NCBI GenBank assembly: GCA_003254885.1
Contig: QANT01000305.1
Span: forward strand, 1-26,009
Direction of reading: 5' to 3'
Source of the DNA: Purshia tridentata
Lineage: Eukaryota; Streptophyta; Magnoliopsida; Rosales; Rosaceae
DNA length: 26,009 nt
Part shown: in pieces, positions 10,575 to 20,047 of the stretch
How the letters are laid out: each line of letters opens with the position of its first letter
How positions within the stretch are numbered: position 1 is the stretch's first letter
Notes under the pieces: generated by a model
What the model was told of the DNA's origin: nothing
Database searches by the model: none
What the model saw: the letters and a program-made list of their open reading frames with translations, nothing else
Translations under genes and position numbers: made by a program

Positions 10575-11120
10575 CTACCCAGAAAAAAAAATAAAACAAT
10601 AGAAAATTACCCTTTAGACCAAATCAAAATATGAGATATAATGGGTAATGGGTATATATATATCCTAGAGAAAGAGTGAGAGATGAGTTCTATAAATGGA
10701 AATCTAGAGAGTTGAAAAAGTGATATCTACTATCTAGACTCTAGAGAAGATGGTTTTTTTGGTAAGAAAGATGGCTAGCTCCTTCATTTGAACCTTTCCA
10801 AATTAAGAAAAGAATGAAGAAACCAACCCTAGAATCAAAGAAAGAAGGGGAAAAAAGACTGAAAACCCTAGCTAGCTAGCTGCAAATCCAAGCTCACTGA
10901 TCTGTGACTTTGAGTCTGTGATATGCATACTGCAGTCTATATATATATATGTATATATATGGCCATTCAACAAAGTTAGTTTCTAGTTTCAAGGGTTTTT
11001 AATTACCTTGTTTCTTTGTACCCTTGTATTTACTAATTAGAGCCCTTGAAACTTCTCTCAACACCAACTACAAGGCCACCAATCAATGATCCAAAGACAG
11101 AGAGATAGATAGAAAGAGAG
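10575..11120 (-). promoter_or_regulatory. Proximal promoter and leader of the SVP-like gene
   Basis: Reading the minus strand, a TATA-like tract (10652-10664, in the context GGATATATATATACCC) lies about 80 bp upstream of the predicted leader donor, placing transcription start near 10620-10630. A CArG-like decamer with one mismatch (CTATAAATGG on the plus strand) is at 10690-10699, compatible with MADS autoregulation or cross-regulation. Farther up are a second TA-rich tract (10938-10960) and a CT-rich stretch (about 11099-11124 on the plus strand as GA). The assignment is inferred from motif and spacing only. Confidence 0.45.
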
Positions 11121-11615
11121 AGAGGGTTGTGTTGGAGCCTACCATGCCAGAGCCAGCTAGTTCCAGAAATATAAGATTCCTTTTATGGCCAACCAGAGAT
11201 GTCTCTCTCTGCAATATCAATTGGGTTTTTGAAAAAAAATAGTAAAGTGGAGTTTAGTGGTAAATTGTTGGTGGACAGAGTGGTGGACTGGAGACTGAAG
11301 TGGGTCTCTTTGTGTAAGTGGAATTATATTTCTTTCTTTTTTTGGGTTTTTCTTTCTTTTTTTCATTTATAATAGGAAAGGTTTGCTTTCCGTACTCATA
11401 CCCACGCCGCATGACTGAGCAAGAATTATGGCAAGGTTGTACTACCCGCCTCGTCCCCCCAACCTTCAATTTCTCGGGATATGGAACATTTCATCTATTC
11501 CAGTTTCAGCGTCTTTAAGATTTCAAAAACAGACAGGAGATTAGGCAATCGGAGGTGACAGAAATTGCACTCTTATCTATTCTACACATTGGAATAGTAT
11601 ATTCACTTTTTTTCA
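11121..11615. other. Intergenic DNA, no gene seen
   Basis: The sequence is mixed in composition, with T-rich runs near 11332-11365. Short overlapping open frames exist on both strands here but show no recognisable domain or codon bias, so I treat them as noise. Confidence 0.4.
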
Positions 11616-12034
11616 CCCCTATATTAGAAAAATGGGATGACCTCAAGGTTATCTCATCTTTCGAAATTATAATTTCGGCAATGTTTACGCATAATCGGAA
11701 CAGTTCACATTTTAGATCACCTATTATAGATCATCTATGCAAAAAATCAACTCAATCGGAAATCATTTGGTTATATAATTGTTGTCAATTAAATAGAAAA
11801 AATGAATGGTTTCGAATTAAAGAGTGATTTTTTGACCAAACCGTTAATTTTTTCTATTTAATTTACAACAATTCTATAACCAAATGATTTCCGATTGAGT
11901 TGATTTTTTGCATAGATGATCTATAATAGGTAATCTAAAATGTGACCGGTTTCGATTATGCGCCAACATTGCCGAAATTGCAATTTCGAGAAGTGGGGTG
12001 ACCTTAAGAGTGACCCAAAAATTGTTCCCTATAT
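11616..12034. mobile_element. Palindromic MITE (Mutator-like family, copy 3)
   Basis: Two arms of about 200 bp face each other. The left arm holds CGAAATTATAATTTCGGCAA and TCAACTCAATCGGAAATCAT. The right arm holds their mirrors, ATTGCCGAAATTGCAATTTC and ATGATTTCCGATTGAGTTGA. It shares GATTTCCGATT, GATGATCTAT and a GGTTTCGAT block with the copies at 1385 and 9119. Exact ends are blurred because a second inverted-repeat element abuts on the right at about 12035. Short open frames read across both arms are palindrome artefacts. Confidence 0.78.
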
Positions 12035-12480
12035 TATAGGGGCTGTGCTGCCAAAATACCATCCAACAAAATCAGTTTTACGAATTACCATCCACTTTTC
12101 CTTATCCATTCATCTATTAAAATTAATTTAAGGCATTTTTAAACAACAAAACAATTCTAAATACACCCACCTAATTTTCTCACTTCACCCACTTCTAATT
12201 ATTTAATAAATATATTAAATTTAATGTTTAATCAAATAAAAAAAATTTTCATTTTGTATTTATGTTTTTTAATTAGATTTACTTAAAAGATTATTTAAAA
12301 ACAATTTTAAAAAATTTTAGTTATTTAAGGACAAAATTGGAAATTTGAAAAATATATGTGCTTTTAATGGAAAATTAGATAATAGATGGTACATTGTCAT
12401 CACTTATGATATAAGGTAATATTAGATGGAAATTTGTAAAAATTATTTTGTTGAATGGCATTTCCACACACCCCTTATAG
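12035..12480. mobile_element. Second inverted-repeat element abutting the MITE
   Basis: The left end TATAGGGGCTGTGCTGCCAA, continuing AATACCATCCAACAAAAT, is mirrored at the right end (GAATGGCATTTCCACACACCCCTTATAG; the reverse complement begins CTATAAGGGGTGTGTGG). The terminal repeats are about 36 bp with mismatches, and the inner arms share TACCATC / GATGGTA blocks. The interior is A/T-rich without coding capacity. It appears to have inserted at, or to share, the end of the preceding element. The superfamily is not assignable. Confidence 0.65.
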
Positions 12481-12869
12481 TTAGGGGGTATTTGTGAAAA
12501 AAAAAAAGCCTACTTTATTTGTATATAATTATATATATTTTGGACTTTATTAATTCAAATAAGTAAGAAATATATCAACATATATCATATCACAATCTTT
12601 TGAAGGAAAAGCATTGAAATTTTTTTTAAATAGGCATATATTCTTACACTATATTAACAAGCTAGGAAGGATCCGATTTCACATTTAACAAAAGATTACA
12701 ATCATATGAACAAAAAAAAAGAGAACGCATGCTTAACTAACAAATGAGTTGCAATCGTTGGGTAGTTTAATTGGAAGGGCCATAAAATTACTCACAGTTC
12801 ACTCAAGTTTGATACTCTTCCTAATACTAAAAAAAAAAATAATAATAACAAAGGGGCTAACGTATTATT
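12481..12869. other. Intergenic AT-rich DNA
   Basis: Poly-A runs occur near 12499-12508 and 12827-12838. I see no gene, RNA or repeat structure I can support. Confidence 0.4.
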
Positions 12870-13130
12870 TCTCTTCCACAACGACACTATCTGCAACAAG
12901 ACAAAGATAAGGGTCATTCCAAGAGGCCAAATTGCACCACATTTGCAGCATCCATCTCCAAGATAATATCTTGAAACCCTAAATCACAAGCAAGTTGGAG
13001 GTTGAAGACAACTGCCATCAATTAGGTTTCACATAGGCGGAAATAATCAATAATTTGTTTCACTTCCGCCAAGAGCATAAATGCCACCATCACAGTCTCT
13101 GATAACCACATGTTGCGTCATCTCATCTTA
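12870..13130 (-). pseudogene. Decayed RNase H-like (RVT_3 type) coding fragment
   Basis: Conceptual minus-strand translation gives VVIRDCDGG near 13110-13080 and, in another register further on, LACDLGFQDIILEMDAANVV near 12988-12929. These match the pattern of the RNase H-type domain found in plant non-LTR retrotransposons and RVT_3 genes (xxIRDxxG, then a helix, then a strand with the acidic ILEMD residue). The pieces lie in different frames and are interrupted by stop codons and frame changes, so no functional protein is made. It is most likely a LINE relic. The ends are approximate. Confidence 0.5.
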
Positions 13131-14556
13131 GAATACACGTTGACTTTAAAGACCCCATATTATAAATCACTTTAATTGGTAACTGAAAACCCAAAGGTTA
13201 ATTAATAGATGTACTAAATTTTTAATATCATGTGTACTCCACTAACTTTTAAAAGTAAGACCGTAATGTTTTAGAAAATAGGAAAGCTAAAATATTTTCA
13301 TTTTCCAAATTTAATCTCATCAAATTTCCTAAAAAAAATTTGCTAACTGAAAAAGTAAACATAATTTTTTTATTAATTTACAACGGTGATGTACAATTAT
13401 TATAAAAAATAAGATATTTATAAATATTCATATATCTTAAAACATTAATATATTGTTGCAACGTCAATAAAATATGAAAATGTTTTAATATTGCAAGGAC
13501 AATATAGTCAATACCATTACAAGAAAAAAATAGCATTTTCAAAAAATATATGGCTTTCAGCCAATAAACATTTGGTTTAACAGCACACAAATAAATAATC
13601 TCCCCTTTGTTAATTAGTGTTCGTATGATTGTTACGATTGTATATATTTTTGTCTGTACAATGTGGGTCGCAAGCAGAGATGACCCGTCAACCCCGTCAA
13701 CCCGCCACAATATATAATAATATAGTCCTACATGCATTTCAGCCCACTGTTCTAATAATGAAGAGAAAAATTAATTTGAATCTTATAATTTTTGAGAAAC
13801 TTGAGCTTTTTTCTAAATATTGTACAACCCAACTTCTACAATATTATTAAATATGTTATTTTATTTTTAGTATATAAAAAAATACAATAAATTATAATTA
13901 ATTGATCTAATTAGTCATGTGAAAATAAGAAAAATGTGGCTGCGTAGGGCATGATGAAAATGTAAATATTTAGGCCAAGATGAAAATTATGACTTAGTCA
14001 TTGAAGAACCAATTTTTAATATCCCAAGAAAAAAAACCACATTTAGAAGGAGTAAAATAAATAAAAATAAATGATCATATTTGGGCACGTACCAATATTC
14101 ATAATCTTTTGTTTTGAATTTGATTAATTTAAAATATCTACCCTTAATAAAACTAATTCAAAACTCCTTATTAAGAACTTAATCTCTCCCAAAACTCTCT
14201 GGTCAACTAATATCTATCAAAGTTTGACCCCTATTTTTTTTAATATTCCAGTTTTACTCTTTTATTATATAGCAAATTACAAATAATTTAATAAATATTT
14301 GAAAATAAAAGATGGGGATTTGTAAGGATAAATCCTATTGTTTGATCTCATCTCCTCCTATGATATAGAATGGACTTGGTGGAGGCATTATGTTAGGGTT
14401 GCCCAAAATCCTAGAGCTAAACTATAAGACTAACACCGTCAAACTAGGTATTTATAATATTGAAACCTTTTATTGACTTATTAGTAAATGACCTTTTAAT
14501 ATATATCTTTTTGAACATGATAGTGAGAGTATAAAAGGAATTGAAAGTATTAGGAG
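13131..14556. other. Intergenic DNA, no gene seen
   Basis: This is AT-rich sequence. An open frame of about 119 codons on the minus strand (13378-13737) has no recognisable domain and the amino-acid make-up of translated AT-rich DNA. A small patch of repeated GACCCGTCAACCCCGTCAAC near 13681-13704 is the only GC-rich feature. Confidence 0.4.
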
Positions 14557-15152
14557 ATTTTGAGTGAGCTTCTATATGGGTAGGGGTTTAAAAATTTTAT
14601 AGTACTTATATCACCCACCATTAAATTTGAAAAAAAAAAAAAAACACTCTTCTTACTTCCCATTATTCATATCTTTTGATATACCAACTCAAACACCCAC
14701 CTACTAAACACTCTTCTCATCTCCCTTAACTATTATATATCCCATTCATAATTCTTTTCTTCCATAAACCATAATTCTACTCTGTCACCAGAAATTAAAA
14801 TTGATATATTATTTGGTTGATGCACATACATCTATGAAAATTTATGATTATTCTATAATCTAAACCCTTTTAAAGATCAAGAATTAATTCTATTTAATGT
14901 TTCTTTTGATTTAGAAATTGAATATTAATCTCAGGGATTTAATTTAGAATTTAGGAATTAATTATAGGTTGATTATAAGATTTTTTCTCTTATATTTGAA
15001 AAAAGATAGGTGTGTGGAATGATAGATAAGAGGAGTGAGAAGAGTCTTTAATATATTAAAGTGTATTATAGAAATAATAAGAGGTGAGAAGAGTATTTTT
15101 ATGGGGTAAAAATAGAGTGAGTGAGAAAATATGATAATATCTCACTCAAAAT
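14557..15152. mobile_element. Loose inverted-repeat element, possible old MITE
   Basis: ATTTTGAGTGAG at 14557 is mirrored by CTCACTCAAAAT at 15141-15152. Inner blocks also face each other: AACACTCTTCTTACTTCCC and ACACTCTTCTCATCTCCC on the left, against GGAGTGAGAAGAGTCTTTA and GAGGTGAGAAGAGTATTTT on the right. Pairing is imperfect and the middle 250 bp is unpaired AT-rich DNA. No target duplication is clear. Confidence 0.45.
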
Positions 15153-16736
15153 TTTATTTGGACTATTTATATTGAGTAAGTATAATTGGATAATTACTTT
15201 TGTGAAGCCCAAATATTTGTACCACACAAAAGGCCATACTTTAACGGAGCCCAAATATTTTCATGAATATGTGAAGGCTTTATTTTGTTAACAGTCCATA
15301 ACCTTTCTTTTTAGAAAAAAAAATATACATAATCACGTAAATAAAAGAGACAATCGATGAAAGCATATAAATGATTATTAATGGCTAAGAAACTTTAGAT
15401 TTAAAAGATTTTGTTATAAAGATAATTTTTAAAGTGTAGCCTAAACAATAAATATTATGATTATGAAATTATATTGTGTGGTAGGCTCAAAAAGATATTT
15501 AACCTCGTATCAACATACTAACTAGTTAGTTTTAGAGCATATATATATAACATACACACGACAAGGGAAATAAGAGAGTAGAGAAAGAAATGAGAAAAAA
15601 AAGAAGAGAAAGAGCTAGACAAAGACTTTTTTGGCATAATTTCACAAGTTGTAAGGAGTCCCATTTATTTTCTTAAAAAAGTTTCAGATTTTTCCTTCTA
15701 TATATAGCAAAGTTAATAGTTGGTGATCCACTAATTAACTTAAACACTTTCATCTCTCTTTTGATTATCGGTTCATATAGCCTAATTAGCTTTGGTTGGA
15801 TTCGAAAAACTTGAAGGGTAAGGTTGGTTTAAGGACCTTAGTGAGCTTAATTGGGTGTACGTATCAAATTCTAAAGAAGCTTTGGTTTGAAGTTTAGGTT
15901 GAATCTCTTCATTTCATGAAACAAATCGAAAGGGAAAGGTGTTAGAATTAATAGAAATTGAAAGGGAAAAAAATCATTATAAAACACTTCAAGCTAGAAT
16001 TTTATGATTTTATTATAAGTTTATCGATATATTTCTCTAATGGTTCAACATTTTTTCGAATGATCTATTTGTTAGGCGTTTTAAGAAGATAATTCAATAG
16101 TACATTTCACTGCTTATTTGAGACATAGTTGTCTAAATACAACAATGTAGGATTTTGTCTCAACATATTTCTTATAAATTATTGACTTTATTATATGTAT
16201 TGAACTTTACAATAACTTTAATAAAATTTCCAGTTCCAAAAAGAGAATATTAGATTTGTTCAAAGTAAATTACCTTTTGTCATAACAAAAGCGTTTTGAA
16301 TCAAATCGATCCCTCAATCTTTGATTATATACCAAAATTGAATCGAATTTTACAGTTCTACTTTAAATAAATTGTTTAAAGAAACTTTTTCAATTTTGTA
16401 ATAGTGGAATGAATCATAGGCTGTTGTGCAGTGGTACGGACCACCCATGAGTCCATGACATGTTTGTGTTTAACAGAATGGGTTGGACACATGCCGTGCT
16501 GTGATGCTCATACTACTGAGCATGTGTTTGACTTTTAGCAGTTTTTGATCCGACCCGAAATGACCTCGAGTAGACCCGTTTTACATTTACGAAGTGCCCA
16601 AAGCCCCCTTAAAAGCGGGTCACTCTCCCGCTGCACAAAACCAATCAGATGAAATCCATCCCCAGATTTCTCATAGCAGATTTTGTGTAATTCTCAAAAT
16701 ACCCCTCACACAGTTGCTAGTTTTGTCACTTCAACT
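15153..16736. other. Intergenic DNA upstream of the J-domain gene
   Basis: The sequence is AT-rich to about 16390, then turns to more even composition towards the gene, as expected where the promoter begins. No coding or RNA gene is visible. A frame at 16594-16854 has no recognisable domain and overlaps the duplicated leader. Confidence 0.4.
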
Positions 16737-17028
16737 ACCAAACAAATGGACGGTCTCCGTCATTTCCGACAAAGTGCATGTCTTTTTTGGTCCACTCCCA
16801 AAAACACCCTACCCTTCAACTGTGTCCGAACTCCACTCAACAAAACAGAGTTGAAAAAGTTAAGAGTGAGAGTGAGTGAGTAACCAAACAAATGGACGGT
16901 CTCCGTCATTTCCGACAGAGTCCATGTCTTTTTTGGTCCACTCCCAAAAACACCCTACCCTTCAACTGTGTCCGAACTCCACTCAACAAAATAGAGTTGA
17001 AAAAGTTAAGAGTGAGAGTGAGTGAGTG
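16737..17028 (+). repeat. 146-bp tandem duplication in the promoter/leader of the J-domain gene
   Basis: Unit 1 (16737-16882) and unit 2 (16883-17028) both start ACCAAACAAATGGACGGTCT and end in the GAGAGTGAGTGAG run. I count only a few differences, for example CAAAGTGC against CAGAGTCC and AACAGAG against AATAGAG. The block includes GGTCCACTCCCAAAAACACC and a GA-rich tail, so core promoter or leader elements are probably duplicated. The near-identity argues for a recent event. It ends about 45 bp before the ATG. Confidence 0.92.
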
Positions 17029-17072
17029 AGTGTGAGAGAGAGAGAGAGACTGAGAGAAAGAGAGGGGTAGAG

Positions 17073-18863
17073 ATGAACTTTCACGACCACTTCAACACTA
17101 ACAGAGCGGAAGCGGAGCGGTGGCTGAGCACGGCCGTGAAGCTACTGACGACACGTGACTTGCACGGGACCAAGAGCTTCGCGATCCGAGCCCGGGAGTC
17201 CGACCCGAGGCTCGAGGCCACGGAGCAGATAATCGCCGTGGCGGACACCCTTCTCGCTGGCGAGTCGCGGATCAACAACAACCAGCTCGATTGGTACTCG
17301 ATTCTACAACTCGCCCACCAGACTCAGAGCCTGGAACTCGTCGCAACTCAGTACCGCCGCCTTGCTCTGCTCCTCAACCCGCACCGCAACCGCTTCCCCT
17401 ACGCCGATCAGGCCTTCCGGCTTGTCTCCGAGGCCTGGAACGTGCTCGGAAACCCCTCCCGGAAGGCCCTCTACGACCACGAGCTGAACATGTTCTCCTC
17501 CTCCGCCCGGTTCGACTCTCCCTCCGGGTCGACTCAGCTGTTCGAGAGGCAATTCTTGCAAATGCATCATGTACAACAACAGCCACCGCCGCCGCCGCCA
17601 CAGCAGCCGCCGCAACCGCCACCATCGCTACTGCAGCGGCCGCAGCCTATACAGCCGCCAATGACTCAGCCGCTGCTGCAACCGCAACCGCCACAACAAG
17701 AAGTACAACAGCGGCAACAACAACATCAACAAGAACAGCAGCAGCAGCAAATGCATCAACAACTACAAGAACATCGGCAAAAGCAATTGCATCAACAACA
17801 AGAACAGCGACAGCAGCAATTGCATCATCAACAACAAGAGCTTCGACAGCAGCAATTGCATCAACAAGAGCAGCGAGAACAGCAACCACAACCACAACCA
17901 CCACAGCAGCAGCAACCGGTGAGAAAAAGCCCTAGGAAGGAGGCAAGAGTGGTGGTGGAGGAGGAAAGGCCGAGTCCTAACAACAATGTGGCTGAGTCGA
18001 CTCCTCCTCGGCCTTCCGAGTCAACTCCAACTCCGCCGACTGCACGACAAGCGGAGTCCGAATCGGAAAGTTTCTGGACTGCATGTCCATACTGTTACAA
18101 TCTCTTCGAGTATCCCAGGGTTTACGAGGAGTGCATGCTTCGGTGTCAGAACTGTAAGAGGGCTTTCAATGCGGTGGTGATTGCGTCGCCGCCTGTTTCC
18201 GGCGACGCGACATTCTGCTGTTGGGGGTATATTCCGTTGGGGTTTTCGGGGACTGGTAAAGATACCGGAGGGTCATATGGCTGGACGCCCTTTTCGACTA
18301 TGTTTTCTTGTCCCTTACAGGAGAAGAAGACTGTAGGAAGAGGTAAGACTGCAAATTCAGGTCCAAGGGTATACTATGACGATGAGGCCGTGCTTCTCGA
18401 ACCGTTGGATTCCAGTGAGGACTCGGATGATGACTGGCAGAGGGGTAGTAGGACGAAGAAGAGAGCAGTGAGAGCTAAAGGAAGAGTTTCCGGTGCTAAA
18501 AATCCGGTCAGAACTTCGGAGAGAATAAGGAAGGGGAGTCAAAGTGTTGGTGGGCAGGGAAAGGCGGGTAGCGGCGGTGCTTCGGGTGGTGGGTCTGCAT
18601 CAAAGGTGGAATCGAGTAAGAGGACAGGTGCTAGTGCAAGAAAGAGAGGTGCTGCTGAGTTGGGGAAGTTGGATTTGAATGTGGAGTTTAGTAATAATGA
18701 GGGGGAGGAGCCTGCGGCTCAGACAATGAGTGAAGGGAATGGAACAGCAAATGGGGAGGAGGATAATATTGAAGGGATTGAATTTTTTGAGGGTCTCGAC
18801 GAGTTTTTGAGTAATCTGCCCATACTTAATGTTGTGGGGGATGACAAGGTTAAGGCTAATTAG
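17073..18863 (+). CDS. J-domain-like protein with zinc ribbon, HPD motif lost (plant DnaJ family)
   Basis: This single-exon gene encodes 596 residues. The ATG at 17073 is the first in frame; the open frame extends upstream without an ATG, through GA-rich leader. Residues 11-65 form the N-terminal helical segment common to plant J proteins of this type (AERWLSTAVKLL, then KSFAIRARESDPRLEATEQI). Residues 73-138 are a J domain (DWYSILQL, then AFRLVSEAWNVLGN and ALYDHEL). The invariant HPD is replaced by Asn-Pro-His at 102-104, so stimulation of an Hsp70 ATPase is not expected. Residues 166-283 are Pro/Gln-rich. A zinc ribbon has Cys 338, 341, 358 and 361. The tail is Gly/Ser/basic with likely nuclear signals (TKKRAVRAKGR), an EAR-like LDLNV at 533-537 and acidic patches. 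I infer a nuclear chromatin- or transcription-linked protein. The exact function is unknown. The DUF3444 domain seen in some relatives is absent. Confidence 0.9.
   Translation: MNFHDHFNTNRAEAERWLSTAVKLLTTRDLHGTKSFAIRARESDPRLEATEQIIAVADTLLAGESRINNNQLDWYSILQLAHQTQSLELVATQYRRLALLLNPHRNRFPYADQAFRLVSEAWNVLGNPSRKALYDHELNMFSSSARFDSPSGSTQLFERQFLQMHHVQQQPPPPPPQQPPQPPPSLLQRPQPIQPPMTQPLLQPQPPQQEVQQRQQQHQQEQQQQQMHQQLQEHRQKQLHQQQEQRQQQLHHQQQELRQQQLHQQEQREQQPQPQPPQQQQPVRKSPRKEARVVVEEERPSPNNNVAESTPPRPSESTPTPPTARQAESESESFWTACPYCYNLFEYPRVYEECMLRCQNCKRAFNAVVIASPPVSGDATFCCWGYIPLGFSGTGKDTGGSYGWTPFSTMFSCPLQEKKTVGRGKTANSGPRVYYDDEAVLLEPLDSSEDSDDDWQRGSRTKKRAVRAKGRVSGAKNPVRTSERIRKGSQSVGGQGKAGSGGASGGGSASKVESSKRTGASARKRGAAELGKLDLNVEFSNNEGEEPAAQTMSEGNGTANGEEDNIEGIEFFEGLDEFLSNLPILNVVGDDKVKAN
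17568..17921 (+). repeat. Imperfect CAN/CCN trinucleotide tract coding for Pro/Gln-rich region
   Basis: Codons 166-283 of the J-domain gene are mostly CCG/CCA, then CAA/CAG with interspersed CAT and CGA. Repeated units such as CAACAACAAGAACAGCGACA recur with small changes. The tract keeps frame and produces long false open frames on both strands. Its length probably varies between alleles. Confidence 0.85.
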
Positions 18864-19574
18864 TGGAAGTAAGGGTAAGACTCTTTACTTTATGTCATTG
18901 CTGCTTTGGCTGTTCTAGTTGCTTCCTGGATGCATGTTGTATTGAATGATGTAGAGCTTCTATGCATTTTGTTTAATGGCTCTCACTCTTTTTTTAATGG
19001 TGTAATCTGCAGCAATGTAAACTTAATTCAGCTTGTAGCTTTTAAAAATGTTAGTCCAGTTCTGTAGATTATCCTGTTGTTGAAGGTATTGATCTTTAAA
19101 ATTTGGAGTCGATCCCCAAAATAGACAAACATGGGGAATCGCCTGGTGATAAAGTATAGGGATCCTTTAATCATATTCTTTATTAGTTGTTTAGGGTTCT
19201 TATAATCTCATCTTGGTATACAATAGTGAAGGGGTTTTCTTGTTAATCATGGTTGAATCTTGTCTATATTTTATGTTCTGGCGGTTCCTTTGTCTAGGAT
19301 TTGTTCGGAGACTGTTAACATTTCTTTATGTTAGTGTGTTATAACAGTTTCATGTTCTTTGGGATTAGTCAGGGAATGGAGAATGTGGGCTTCCTCTTCA
19401 CTTGCCGGATATGTAGAATCCATCAATTTTTAATTTGGTTGTTTTATATACCAATTTAGGATCAGACCTGTTGTCTTTTAATGTACTTCTCTTTCACTAA
19501 TGGTTTGGGATGGACTATAAATAGAATAAAAAGTAGCCGTCATTAAAATATAGTATCAAAAGTAGCAATTGGGA
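18864..19574 (+). other. 3' flank of the J-domain gene
   Basis: T-rich sequence follows the TAG at 18861-18863 and should hold the 3'UTR. GGAAGTAAGGGTAAGA just after the stop resembles a splice donor, so a 3'UTR intron is possible. No canonical AATAAA stands out. Nothing else is recognisable up to the LOG pseudogene. Confidence 0.35.
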
Positions 19575-20047
19575 ATGGAAGAAAGCAACCAAGGGAGGAA
19601 ATTAAGAGGATTTGTGTGTTCTGTAGAAGCAACTCTGGCCACAGAAAAGTCTTAAGTTATGCTGCTCTTGAGTTGGGCAAACTGGTGAAAAGGATGATAG
19701 ATTTGCTGTAGGGTGGAGAAATTGTTGCCTTTATGATGGAGGTTGCTATGTTCTTGGGTCATTCCATTCTCGGGGTATCTGGTCAAACTGTTGGAGAAGT
19801 AAGAACAATTACAGACACGCATGAGCATAGTGCTTCTTTGTCAAAAAAATCTGATGCCTTTATATTTTTTCTTGGAGGATATGGAATGATGAAAGAGCTG
19901 TTGGAGATGATAACATGAGCCCAGCATGGGATTCATAAAAAGCTAGTTGGTATGTACATGCTGCTTTCCCGTGAACCTGTTGCTCCTCATGAAAGTTGGC
20001 AAATGGAGCAACTGGGTAATTATTTAGCCCAAGAAAATGCAATGTGA
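19575..20047 (+). pseudogene. LOG: LOG-type cytokinin riboside 5'-monophosphate phosphoribohydrolase, processed pseudogene
   Basis: Intact LOG enzymes release active cytokinin bases from their nucleotides in the cytosol. This copy is recognisable from its ATG (MEESNQGRK) through [47 protein letters not shown] and the C-terminal ESWQMEQLGNY, ending in TGA at 20045. Breaks: one base is missing after 19603 (frameshift); TAG at 19709-19711 falls where the GGGSVG loop begins; about a dozen codons are missing near 19778, between the ILGV strand and SGQTVGE; TGA at 19916-19918 replaces the Trp of ITWAQ; and a large deletion near 19955 removes most of the C-terminal third. The PGGYGTxEE catalytic signature is altered to LGGYGMMKE. 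No intron remnants are seen although plant LOG genes have several, so it looks like a retrocopy, but I see no poly(A) tail. It cannot make an enzyme. Confidence 0.88.

Noticed and set aside
11555-12062. Short frames on both strands encoding similar peptides (HNRNxSHFR, IIDHLCKKSTQSEIIWL)
   Set aside because: The same peptide on both strands results from translating both arms of a palindromic MITE, not from a gene family.
13378-13737. 119-codon minus-strand frame
   Set aside because: It has no domain, an AT-rich random composition, and no start context or neighbouring exons.
17022-17072. N-terminal extension of the J-domain protein from a GTG at 17022
   Set aside because: It would need a non-ATG start inside the GA-rich leader and duplicated block. 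The ATG at 17073 begins the conserved part.
17291-17935. Long open frames overlapping the J-domain gene in other frames and on the minus strand
   Set aside because: They are made of Ala/Thr/Val runs created by the CAN/CCN repeat tract. The zinc ribbon, J domain and tail all lie in the main frame.
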